From Cololabis saira (Eukaryota; Chordata; Actinopteri; Beloniformes; Belonidae), in the NCBI RefSeq assembly GCF_033807715.1, contig NC_084610.1, forward strand, positions 1,918,501 to 1,982,500: DNA of 64,000 bases, in the 5' to 3' direction. Positions 22,826 through 34,420 of this stretch are shown one piece after another. Under the pieces are notes generated by a model that was given only the letters and a program-made list of their open reading frames with translations, did no database searches and was not told the DNA's origin. Both the position numbers and the translations under genes were made by a program. Position 1 is the stretch's first letter. Each line of letters begins with the position of its first letter.

Positions 22826-22920
22826 ACATGTATAAGGCGCATCGGATTATAAGGCGCATGGTCAGCATTTCAAAAAAATGAAGGCTTTTAGTTGCGCCTT
22901 ATAGTGTGGAAAATACGGTA

Positions 22921-24288
<1,368 letters not shown>

Positions 24289-24296
24289 CTACAATC

Positions 24297-24959
24297 CAAG
24301 GGCGTAGGTTTGCAAAGGGAGGGTAGGGACACAACACTACCAACTTTTCAGGAGGCTCAAATTGTCCCCACCAACTTTTAAGCAACCTTATTTGCATTAT
24401 ATAATGAGTTCAGATATAAAGGTAATTTAGATTGTCTTCCCAAATGTTTTAAGGATAGAATTGACCCTACCATTATTAAGTGAATTATTTTAAAGCAATG
24501 TATAACTCTTGTGGTGAAGGACAATGTAGGCTAACATGTAGTTCCATATATAGCTTAAGTAGTAGTTAAGAGATTATTAATAAGTTTGTATTTATTGTGT
24601 ATGTTAATATAATTTAAGTTATGTTCAAATATTGCAATTTAAATTGCTAATAAAATCCTGGAATATTCTGGACGTTTTCAAAATGTTTCTTTAGTAGTTT
24701 TTGAAAACAAAGGTTTGAATGGAACCGTGTATCAGGTGAACCAATACACATGAAAGTTAGTATAAGTCAATACAGATTTATTTTGCATTGATCATTTAGC
24801 CTATCAATTAATTAGGTTCATATTCGTGACAAATGTAGCCCCGACCCCCGTTCACCCAATCTGTTTGGTCTTATTAATGTCCCGTCCCCAGCTAAAAGTA
24901 CATGCAGGTTATGCTGTTATATCGTCCCTACCAATGTTGAGACCAAACCTACGCCCTTG
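24297..24959. mobile_element. CAAGGGCGTAGGTTTG-ended hAT element
   Basis: The ends CAAGGGCGTAGGTTTG and CAAACCTACGCCCTTG are exact inverted complements over 16 bases. A second paired block, AGGGTAGGGAC and GTCCCTACCAA, lies inside. Flanking octamers CTACAATC and CTACGATC differ by one base, fitting a hAT 8-bp duplication. The 663-bp interior is AT-rich and noncoding. Confidence 0.9.
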
Positions 24960-24967
24960 CTACGATC

Positions 24968-27185
24968 AGTTAGTCATCTTGAAAAGTCTGGGTTCGGTAA
25001 ATAGTGAGATGGTCGAGGATGGTGTTTAGGTTTTTACTGCCGGGATATTTTTTGTAATTTTTGAGCAGGAATGTCTAAAACGGGCCTCATCAAGAAGGGG
25101 TGAAAGGGGTGAAAGCTTCCTCCCTCTTTGTACGAGTATTTTCTGCTCGTTTTTGGACTCAAAGTGAAAAAGTGAAAGGACCCAACTGCAGTCACGCGAG
25201 AGCGGCTGCTGACACGTTCCTGCATCTGAACGAATCTCTTGCTATTTTGGACTTTTCTTCATTAGTGTTTCATGAGGCTGCACGGCGGCTTGGCTCTAAT
25301 TAGGTGTCTATATTTCTATAGCTCGTTATTGGATTTATTTTATATTGTGCTTAATAGTAAATAGTGTTTGAATTTTAAAACACACCTCTTGGGTGCAACA
25401 TAAAGGGGAATTTTTAATCGCATTTTCTGTAAATGAAAGGACCCGGTCTGCTCGTCCTCCCCCTTCCATTTTTCCGAATGTGTCTTAATGAGTTTGCAGG
25501 TTTCTTAAGCAGATACGCGCTCTGATTATATTTTTCTGTATTTCTGTGCATACATACTGTGTCGTACCCCCCCCCCCAGCTCTGGTCGCAGCGGGGGACA
25601 GTCCAAAATGAGATATGGTTTTAAACGGGGGGGATGTGTAGGTGATCATCGCCATCATCACTAGGGGTGAAAAGAGGGATGGTAGTCTTGGGGGGGTTAG
25701 CGTAGTTGATGATAGTAGCCGCCAGTTGCCTGGGCAACCTTTTACTTTATTTATTTCCTCATTATTTATTCCTGCGGCCGCGGTGATGAGGCGTGCTAAT
25801 GCGACGCTCCGCCCGCGACGCCTCTACCTGCTGACGGGCGAGCGACTCGTCTCCTGCGTTTCAGCCTGGCTTGACAATTAAGACCTGGGCGACTGTAGCC
25901 AGGGGTTAATACCGCTCATTAAAAGAACTAGGTCATTAGCGAAGAATCAAGGCTCTTAAGGCGGCAGGGGATGTGGGGTAGAGGGGTGTAGGGGTGTGGA
26001 GGGGGGGGGGTTTGGTTTGGGGGGGGTTGATGGAGAGAAGCAGGAGGAGGAGGAGGAGGGGCGGCGGTGGCAACAACAGTGTAGAAAACTCTGCATCTCG
26101 GTGAACATGCAGCCCCTTACATTAATTAACCTCCCTCTTTCCTTGTTGGGGAGGTGTGCGAACGAGACGGAGGGGGGGGGGGGGATCCGCCGTTATCATA
26201 TATGCACATGGCTGTACACCGATTAATTGCAGGGTGGAAAAAAAAGAGAGACAGCTAGTTTCTAGTCCTCCCTGTGGTCGCCTCGCACTCCGGTGTGAGC
26301 ACAAGTTACATTATTTGAGGAAGATGAAGGCTGGGGGGGGTTGAGGGGTGGGGGGTGTCTAATGTCTGTATGATGAGTAAAAAGGGTATTAAAATTAAGG
26401 AGGGAATCATGGCAGAAATCAGCCTTTGCTTTACCACGGGGGGAAAGGAGCAAATAAAAGCCACGGAAATGAAAATAAATAAGCCCTGCTAATACCTCAC
26501 CTTAAGGAGCAGGAGCTGTACCCGGCTTAACCGCCGCTGTTTGCCGGTAATTTGTTTGTGGACTTTATTATTAAGCTCTCCACACATTGTTTGACCTTCA
26601 GTAAGGAGAGCTGCTGGTGAAAGGCCCCGCTCAAACAAACGATGAAGGACTTCTGCAACGTCAAGTGACCAGACGTCGGTAGCAGCTGATCTAAACTGTG
26701 AAATGAATCTGAAGGCAGATTTATGTGGAAAACTGCAACAATGCTTCCTTTTGCTTTTGTTTTTTTATAGTTAGTATTTATTACATGTCATGAGAGATGA
26801 CATCAGAAGGTTGAACAAAGAAGCTTTTTCATTTCAAAATACCCAAATATTTTATCGCATTTAGGACGACGTCAAGCCCTCGCGGCAAAAACCCTCCAAA
26901 ATAACTTCTATCCAGCCACCTCTTGCATCAACTGGATATCATTTTACATTATTATGTGGGTAATTGTGAAGTTAGTAGATATTGTGGTGGAGGAGTCTCA
27001 GGACAGTCGTGATGGAGGAGGAACCGACAGAGACTCCGAGTGACCCACGCACGTTGGATGGAGATCTGGGCCAAGCTTTTGTGACATCACCCGTGTTTTT
27101 GAAATAAGTCTGACTCCGTTCAAGTCCAGACGAGCTACAGAGTTGGCTGGAACACACCCAGCTTAGTTCAGTCACCCACGCCCGC
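24968..27185. other. Unique noncoding DNA with G-runs, candidate regulatory DNA
   Basis: No gene was recognised. Poly-C occurs at 25567-25579 and the plus strand is guanine-rich at about 25975-26360. Stretches around 25850-25970 and 26430-26650 (GACAATTAAGACC, TCATTAAAAGAAC, TTTGTTTGTGGACTTTATTA) have the mixed AT-core composition seen in vertebrate conserved noncoding elements. This is a judgement only. Open frames at 25642-26453 are compositional. Confidence 0.45.
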
Positions 27186-27770
27186 CGATAGGGGGGGACA
27201 AACGGGTCTGTTGTCCCGGGCCCAGGGTAGGGGGGGGGGGGGACCAGAACTGGGCACTCATTAATAATTTTTTTTTTTTTTTCCTCATTAAATTATGGAA
27301 TCATTTTTCAAAATGTTTCAAAATATGCCTATTTGTGTAAAAAATATGTAGTATTTGAGTTACATAAAAGCTTGTTATTAGTTTTCTTCCTAATTGTCCT
27401 TGAAATAGTGGTCAATAACCCCCCCCACACCAACACAAATATGGTTTGGCCGCTGATCAACATTTTATGTTATCATTTAATTTGAAGTTCAGTGCGCTCA
27501 AAATGTCCGGTCAGCACAAGTCCGGTGCTCAGAAAAGAAGAGAAAAGAGAAGAAGAGAAGAAGAAAATAGAGGCCTCAGAGCCACCACGGGCATCCCTGA
27601 CTAGCCAGGGGCTAGCTGGGCTACCACAACGTGGTTCAGGCTCGTCAGAGTCGTCTCCTCTCCATCCCGGGCCCTCAAGGCCGACCTGGAGCTGCTCACG
27701 GCCGTCTGCTACTGCGGCGCAAGACACTCTGGATTATGTTGAAAATATGGCCAGAAAAATAGAATAGCCC
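27186..27770 (+). mobile_element. Partial hAT element of the ZMYM-like/SGAQKR type (5' part)
   Basis: A G-run-rich leader containing TGTTGTCCCGGGCCCAGGG is followed by an AT-rich stretch and a short start-of-protein relic. The arrangement resembles the 5' part of fish hAT elements encoding zinc-finger MYM-type-like transposases. No right end was found. Limits are approximate. Confidence 0.45.
27503..27605 (+). pseudogene. N-terminal relic of hAT-type transposase (KSGAQKR motif)
   Basis: The frame opens MSGQHKSGAQKRREKRRREE and stops after 34 codons (27603-27605). The SGAxKRK start followed by a basic/acidic run resembles the N-terminus of ZMYM1-like hAT transposases, as known for the family. 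A different frame remains open to 27767 but has no recognisable domain. No downstream catalytic region is present, so I consider it dead. Confidence 0.45.
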
Positions 27771-27898
27771 TCTTACTGCACACAATGATTAACACGCCTA
27801 CTTTAGCCTCCAGCACTTTAGCATCTATTAGCATATGTTAGCTGATGCTAATTGGCTAAATGTAAGTAAACACTGATTATTTGTGTGTGTGAGCATGC

Positions 27899-27988
<90 letters not shown>

Positions 27989-28248
27989 TATAAAAATTTG
28001 AATATCATGGCTTACAGTTTAAGAAAACTCAAATATCCTATCTCAAAAAATTTGAATATTCTGGGAATCTTAATCTTAAACTGTAAACCATAATCAGCAA
28101 TATTAAAATAATAAAAGGCTTGTAATATTTCAGTTGATTTGTAATGAATCCAGAATGTATGACATTTTTGTTTTTTTAATTGCATTACAGAAAATAAAGA
28201 ACTTTATCACAATATTCTAATTTTCTGAGACAGTCCTTTGTATATTCA

Positions 28249-28286
<38 letters not shown>

Positions 28287-28290
28287 CACC
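27771..28290. repeat. GT/AT microsatellites flanking a short interspersed repeat
   Basis: (GT)n lies at 27902-27940, (AT)n at 27945-27992 and (AT)n at 28250-28285. Between them (about 27993-28246) is a repeat with internal inverted blocks: GGCTTACAGTTTAAGA pairs with TCTTAAACTGTAAACC, and TTTGAATATTCTGGGAA is present. The latter style is common in fish interspersed repeats; class unassigned. Confidence 0.7.
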
Positions 28291-30104
28291 TTGCTGGTGG
28301 CTAACAAGTCTAAATACACTTTAAATTCACTTTAACTGCCAATACTTTAGCATCCATTAGCATCACAGCTAACCGACGATAACAGACTATGAACAGCTCG
28401 TCAGCTAAATTAACTTCACAAAACAAAGTAAAACTAGCGTGTCCCGTTCACCTTAATATATGTTAAACATCAAAGATTTGAAACTACAATTTTAAGGTGA
28501 AAAGGTTATTCAGAGTAACCTTTTTGCATATCTGCACTCCTGTGCGGGTGGAAATGTCAAACGTTATCTTGATTTTGGATAAAAAGGACATTGATCGCCA
28601 AGAACCCAGACACCTGCTGTGCAGCGTCTTTGAACGGGAGACACAAAGGTCTAAAGACGGAACAAATCTTCTCTCCAATGTTCTCTAGAGGCTTTTACTT
28701 TGAAGTTTAATTTGAGGAAAGTAGGTGTGATTTTCCTCCAAAGGTGGGCATCTCACTTTTGTACAAAACTCTTATCAAAGTGCTTTGAAACGTTAGTTTT
28801 CATTTTCTGCAATAAAGTGTTCAGAGGGTGAAAGAGAGGAATTCAAGAGGGGGGTAAATTAGCCTTAATATCAGGCCCGTGTGACAGTGTTTTTATCTGC
28901 TAATTTCTCAAGCAACATAATGAGACGGTGCCGAGCGACGGAGCGATTTGAATTTAAATGATATAATACTTGAGATAGCCCTAATTCACCCATACATATT
29001 TAATCTGACATATTATCTTGCTCCTGCGATGACCTGATATGATATGACAGGTCGGCCGCTGTGCCGGCTGGAAGGATGAGGCGCGGCGCTGCAAAGGAAG
29101 GTGGTGGAGAATTCTCTCCGTGCAATCAGAGCCACTTTAGGCGCCGAGTGGGACTTTGGTCTGGCTGGAAGGAACTGAAGGGATCCAATGAGATTCACAT
29201 GGAGGTTCTCCTGAAGAGCCCACTTCTTTGTTAGTCCTTGTTTCTATCGACTTCACATGACGGTTTCCTGAATTTATCGGAACGTGGGACGACATTATCG
29301 CCCAGGTCTAGGTCCAGACCAACAGCTGAGTAATTACTGGGCCGAACCGCTGCCGTGCCATCCTTTTGAATATGGAAGTGAGAAAAAAACTGGGTTCCTC
29401 CTAAGAGTTCATATGTTTAATAAAGATTAAGGTTTTCTGTTTGTGTCCTGTAGCTTCTTTTGTGCTTCTAATGTGGATATCCAAAACACTCTGTTGTGTA
29501 GCGCGTCCTTATAAATTAATTGCTGATTTGGCCGCTGCCAGACAAAACCTGCTCAAACGTGACGAGTCGGACAGCAAACAGAAACCTCCAGTACCTGCAA
29601 CATCTGCACGCGAGTACGCAGATGTGTTTGTGGAGAGCTGGGTGACTGCTGGCCACAGATGTTGATGAAGAGCTTCTTCATTAAACTGTGCAGTGAACCC
29701 GCATGTTTGTAGCTTCATCAGTATCTGTTGACCATTAATGGAGTCGAGTACAGTAGAAACCTAATGATGCTCTCGTGATTGATCGATTCCTGCCCAAAGT
29801 ACACACCCTACATGAAGAAATACTTCATCTTTTGGTTCAAGAGTAATATAAGAATCTTACACGGTTCAGCCAGTCCTGTGGTAAACATGACACTGATGTC
29901 ACTGTGTTAACGTCTTCAGAAAAGCTGCATTTCATGCCCTGACCACTAGGGCTACCTACCTGGGATTGGTTTTACGTTGTCAACAACTCACCAGGGATAA
30001 CATGCGTCTTGATCAATAGCTTTAAGCTTTTTTTTTCCATGAAAAAGACTAATTTATCAAGTCAAAGGGAACAAGGGTTAAACTGTAGCAGCGATTACTT
30101 TTAA
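28291..30104. other. Unique noncoding DNA, candidate conserved element at ~28860-29060
   Basis: No gene was recognised. The block 28860-29060 (GCTAATTTCTCAAGCAAC, TTGAATTTAAATGATATAAT, CATATTTAATCTGACATATT) has low GC, no repeat structure and many AT-core transcription-factor words. It is a reasonable conserved-noncoding candidate. Open frames at 29441-29718 show no domain. Confidence 0.45.
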
Positions 30105-30560
30105 AAAGGGTCTTGGAATATCTTTATTTGAGGATCCTCCAAACAATGACCCACAAACCACAGACAAAGGCTTGAGCATGTCACGAGAACTGGCAAAAAC
30201 ACCTCTGGGAAAATGTTTTGTGGACTGATGGGACACGAGTTGTTTTTGTAAAAATACTCGGGGGCTATGTAAGCCGCCAAAAAAAAAGCCACCTCCGATG
30301 AGCACCAAAACATCATGAAGGAAGCATCATGGTTTGGACTTTTCTCACTTCCTCTGGGACTGGGACTGGCTGACATTGTTGGAAAATCGATTCCCAGGTT
30401 TACCCAAGTGTCCTCAAGCATTATGTCAGGGTGGCCGTCCACCAGTGGGGCGATGAGCCGAAGCATGGAAATAAATCCACCAGGGAACGAAAAAAACCTC
30501 CACCTTGGCCTGGAGTGGTCCGGTCAGAGCCCAGACCTGGAGGCTGAGCAGCTCTGATCC
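30105..30560 (+). pseudogene. Tc1-like transposase relic
   Basis: Fragments of a Tc1-family transposase can be read across at least two frames and several stops. HLWENVLWTDGT carries the region around the first catalytic aspartate. KHHEGSIMVWTFLTSSGTG corresponds to the usual KHGGGS-type block. LEWSGQSPDLEAEQL corresponds to the LEWPxQSPDLNPIE block before the last catalytic residue. The order and spacing match the family, but frameshifts and stops make it nonfunctional. I did not find the terminal inverted repeats. Confidence 0.8.
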
Positions 30561-30652
30561 AGGGACTCTAAAGCTTGAAGAAAGGAGTAAAGTAAAGCTC
30601 TTCATACATCAGTGAGCTTAACGCTTTAATTTTTGTTCATAAGTCAAGCACC
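30561..30652. other. Short spacer
   Basis: Unique spacer between the Tc1 relic and LINE copy E. Confidence 0.5.
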
Positions 30653-31952
30653 AATTCAATTCAATTTTATTTGTATAGCGTCTAATACAACAGATGTCTC
30701 TAGACGCTTTCCAGAGATCCAGAACATGAACATAAACCCCCGAGCAATTATTACATAAACAATGGCAGGTAAAAACTCCCCTAGTGGGAGAAAAACCTTA
30801 AGCCAAACAGTGGCAAGAAAAACTCCCCTTTAGGAGGGAAGAAACCTGGACCAGGACCTGGATCATAAGGGGGTAGAAACCTGGACCAGGACCTGGATCA
30901 TAAGGGGGTAGAAACCTGGACCAGGACCTGGATCATAAGGGGGGACCCTCCTGCTGAAGGCCAGACTGGGGGGTCGGGGACGTCAACAGCACAGCAGGCA
31001 GCTGGAAGCAGCAACGGGATGACCGGGGGTGGGGACCGCAGGCAGGTGGAAGCAGCAGCTGGATGACCAGAGGGGGGGCGGGGGTGGGCGCAGGCAGGTG
31101 GAAGCAGCAGTGGGATGACCGGGTGTGGGGACCGCAGGCAGGTGGAAGCAGCAGCGGGATGACCAGAGGGGGGATGGGGGGGACCGCAGGCAGGTGGAAG
31201 CAGCAGTGGGATGACCAGAGGGGGGGGGCAGGCAGGTGGAAGCAGCTACAGGATGACCAGAAGGGGGGGGGGGGGGGGCCGCAGGCAGGTGGAACCAGCA
31301 ACGGGATGACCAGAGGGGGGGTGGGGGGGGCCGCAGGCAGGTGGAAACAGCAGTGGGATGACCAGAGTGGGGGAGTGGCGCAGGCAGGTGGGAGCAGCAG
31401 CGGGTTGAACGGGGGTGGTGGGGGGTCCGGGACTGCAGGCCAGCACGCAGCTCCCGAAGCTCCGGCGTGCAAACATGCACAAAAGAGAAAAAAGGGGGGC
31501 CAGCACAAGAAACTACAGGAACGATGGACAAAAATGATGGCTATGAGATATTTATAATAAATAAAAATGGAAATGGAAAAGAGAGGAAGGGAAGAGGAGA
31601 GGAGAAGAAGGGTGAGAGGCACAGCCCAGCGGATCATGTCGGTCCCCCCTGCAGCATAAGCCTATAGCAGCATATCTACCGCCAAGCTATGTTTGAGACT
31701 AACTATTCTAGTCTTGTTCTATAGCTGCAACTATGACTACTGACTCTAACACACTAGAGTTTACACTAACTAGAGATTTACCAACACCAGCTAGAGGTTT
31801 ACTAAACACTAACTAGAGGTTTTACTAAACAGAAAGGTTTTAAGTTTAGTTTTAAAGGTGGAGGTGGTGTCAGCCTCCTTAACCCAGATTGGAAGTTGGT
31901 TCCATAGTAATGGTGGTCCTGGAGTGCTAGATGCCCCAGCACACGGACCCAC
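30653..31952 (-). mobile_element. LINE 3'-end copy E, longest in the window
   Basis: The minus-strand copy starts at its (GAATT)n-type tail (30653-30670). It runs through the shared GCGTCTAATACAACA, TGTTTATG and AAGGTTTTTCTCCC blocks, a triplicated GGACCAGGACCTGGATCATA segment (30852-30940), about nine irregular 42-52-bp units (31000-31400), the CATGTTTGCAG junction and the MIRWAVPL frame. It ends in the last codons of the LINE ORF. Its tandem units are more diverged and G-richer than those of copies D and G. Confidence 0.85.
31809..31940 (-). pseudogene. C-terminal tail of LINE ORF2
   Basis: On the minus strand the frame reads PGPPLLWNQLPIWVKEADTT then STFKTKLKTFLFSKTSS and a TAG stop at 31809-31811. 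A WNxLP motif followed by a TFKxxLKTFLF motif is the usual extreme C-terminus of CR1/L2/Rex1-like non-LTR retrotransposon ORF2. This identifies the surrounding repeat family as a LINE. The copy is 5'-truncated just upstream, so no reverse transcriptase domain is present. Confidence 0.8.
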
Positions 31953-32764
31953 TCCCAGTCAAAACAGTCCTAAAAGCAGCTCCAGCTCTTCACACACGCA
32001 GATCCCCCCACTCAAGCAGCCCTCACCTTCGCTTCTCTCCCGCGAAGGCCATAAGCAGCCAACTGTGTTTTTGTGCGAGGAAATAATTGCAACTATAGGA
32101 GGCTAGGAAATAAGAGATTTGCTCAATTAACCAATCCAGCACAGCTGAGGACAGCACCTGTGCACGTTGGAGCCCCGGTGTTTTTTAGCAGATAACATGG
32201 CCGATTACCCTCTGGAGTGTGCAGCCGGCGCAGCTCTGCCTGCTGCATCCCCTACCTGGTGCAAGGCGGGGACCGGCGCACGCCACCACATCGTGCTTAA
32301 TTGCTCTCTGGGTGTTAATATGCACTTGTTTTTGGAGTGTTTCATTTTCGCCCGCCTGGTGTAATGATAAGCAGATCGCTGGCTGCCAGTTTTTAACAGT
32401 TGGATAAAATCGCAGGCGTTGTGGAAACCTGCGAGCCGGTGGAGCAGAGAAAAGGGTTCCTGCTGTCGTCTGTATGAGACGCCATCTGAAATTACCTGTT
32501 TACACGCAGCAGCGCGTTAACCAGCAGGCCGCTGAGGTGGATGCACGATTTATGAACTGTAGCGCCACGTCTGCGCTTAACAGAGGAAATACTGCACAGA
32601 TGCACAAAGGAGGATGAAGTTAACTGATCTACCGTGCAGCTGTGCAGAAATTAATCATTCTTTTGTGTATAATTACAATAAAAAGAAGATAATTGTAGTG
32701 GATCTTGGTATCAGGTCCATCCAATCAAACAATATCTAATATGACCCAAATACAAATATCTATC

Positions 32765-32769
<5 letters not shown>
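31953..32769. other. Unique noncoding DNA
   Basis: No gene was recognised. 32270-32420 and 32640-32700 contain AT-core words (CTTAATTGCTCTCTGGG, GGTGTAATGATAAGC) compatible with regulatory DNA. Confidence 0.45.

Positions 32770-32846
<77 letters not shown>
32770..32846 (+). repeat. (TA)n microsatellite
   Basis: About 38 perfect TA repeats. Confidence 0.97.
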
Positions 32847-32852
<6 letters not shown>

Positions 32853-33605
32853 AAAAAGAAACATATTGTGCCCGGGTTTTCATGAGATAACACATTTTCC
32901 TGTGATATTAACTATAAGATGTTTTGTTCAAAATATCATAAAAAATACAGCCCAGAAGCCAATTTTTCAACCACATTTTCAACCACGTTTTCAGAGATTT
33001 AGAAACATGTTAAATCAGGTGGAGATAAAATAAAAGGAGCAGGCTGAGTAATTCTTCTCTGATTTGCAGATTCTGGGATTCGTGAGCTGACTAACTTTTA
33101 CTCACACAAGGGAAAAAAAAAGTGCCCCTTAAACCAACACTTATGATTGTTATATGTTAATATTTTGATATTTTACCTCATATGTTATTACACTGTTTTA
33201 GGAGAGCCACTGAAATTAAAATAAATGTTACTACTTTGCCTTTTTTAATACATTTTTTACTTTAAAAACAGGAAAAAAACACCTTGATTTAAGCTAAGAT
33301 TGAAGCCGGCAATACTGAGTACCCCCTAAACATGTCAGCAACCTTTAGATTTCTATTTACGTATTCAGATATACAGTAATGTATATCTTACTTAGGAAAA
33401 CGCATATTAATACACATCTTCAACACACACAGGTACATTCGTAGAAATTCATGCTTTTGGATTTAAAAAGATGCAAAGAATATCTATCTTGAATATTGGT
33501 GATGCAGAAAAATTCCCACTTTGAAGACAATAGATGGTAGTAATACCTGTGTTGATACTTTTAAAACATATCTTTGATCGTAAGTGAATAAACGAGGACT
33601 CCATG
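32847..33605. other. AT-rich noncoding DNA
   Basis: No gene or repeat end was recognised. Confidence 0.5.
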
Positions 33606-34420
33606 CTACCCTTGTACCCAGTACTGGAGTTGAGGGGGGATGGATGGCATCCCCTCTGAAATAAAAACGGTCCAAATCATCCCCTCTGAAATAAAAACGC
33701 TCCAAATCATCCCCCCTGTAAAACTGCCATCCCTCCTTTCCATCCCTTACGTCATTTCATTAATGAATGTGGTTTTACTGCTATTTCAACATTTAGAGTC
33801 ATCACCAGAAAAATAACACCAGAAAAATAACTTATTTGACAATTTTCACCTGTTTCAAGAAAATTTTCACTTGAAATAATAGAGAAATCTGCCAGTGGGA
33901 CAAGATTTATCTTCTTATTACAAGCAAAAAAATCTTGTTCCACTGGCAGATTTTTCTACTTATTTTAAGTGAAATTCTACTTGAAACAGGTGAAAATTGT
34001 TGTTTTTTACAGTGATGAGTCTTGTTTTAAGTGTAATGAGATTTTTTTTTACTAAAATGAGACATTTTAACTAGAAATAAGACAAATATTCTTGTTAAGA
34101 TTGTGAGTTTTTGCAGTGATCCATGTTACTTATCCTGTGAAGGACAGAGTCATATTGATAAGTTCAGAAAAGTGTTTTTTATTGTTGTGTTTTGATGTAT
34201 TTGATGTAAGCCCAGTGGATATTTCAAGCTTACAGAAGGCTGCATTTAACTGCTGCTATGTCATTCCTGCAGTATTTCTGCAGGTGTTTTGGTCACTGCT
34301 ATTATTTGTAATATATTATATTATTTGTAATCAGCACAAATTATCTGTCCCCATATGATCAAATCCACCATCCCCCCTGATTCTTTTTACAACTTGAGTA
34401 CTGGTTGTACCCGAGTTTGT
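33606..34420. mobile_element. AT-rich inverted-repeat element with AGGGGGGATGG ends
   Basis: On the left, GTACCCAGTACTGGAGTTG is followed by AGGGGGGATGG. On the right, CCATCCCCCCT is followed after about 12 bases by CAACTTGAGTACTGGTTGTA. The two ends are therefore inverted repeats with one indel. A 37-bp block (CATCCCCTCTGAAATAAAAA) is tandemly repeated at 33649-33710. The element contains the palindromic MITE-like block at 33841-33998. No target duplication was resolved. Confidence 0.6.
33841..33998. repeat. Long palindrome (~60-bp arms), MITE-like
   Basis: AATTTTCACCTGTTTCAAG at the left is the complement of CTTGAAACAGGTGAAAATT at the right, and AATCTGCCAGTGG(G/A)ACAAGA pairs with TCTTGTTCCACTGGCAGATT. 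The central loop is about 40 bases. Sequence to the right, up to GAGTTTTTGCAGTG near 34119, probably belongs to the same miniature element. Confidence 0.85.

Larger units (their letters stand above)
21555..22920 (+). mobile_element. CCGTATTTTCC-type composite element with hAT relic and 24-bp array
   Basis: The left end TACCATATTTTCCGCATTAT and the complement of the right end TACCGTATTTTCCACACTAT are inverted repeats, and AAGGCGCA follows in both. Inside, a hAT-like left end (CAAGGGGTCTCAACCCGCGG at 21686) is followed by a decayed BED-type transposase fragment. Next comes a 24-bp array that fills the rest to the right end. The element is 1366 bp, and its closest relative in the window is at 4889-5479. 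Confidence 0.8.

Noticed and set aside
22079..22852. 257-codon frame with RLNIDPYI repeats and 204-codon frame on the opposite strand
   Set aside because: Both come from a 24-bp tandem array. Only the first ~60 codons overlap a real, but frameshifted, hAT transposase relic in another frame.
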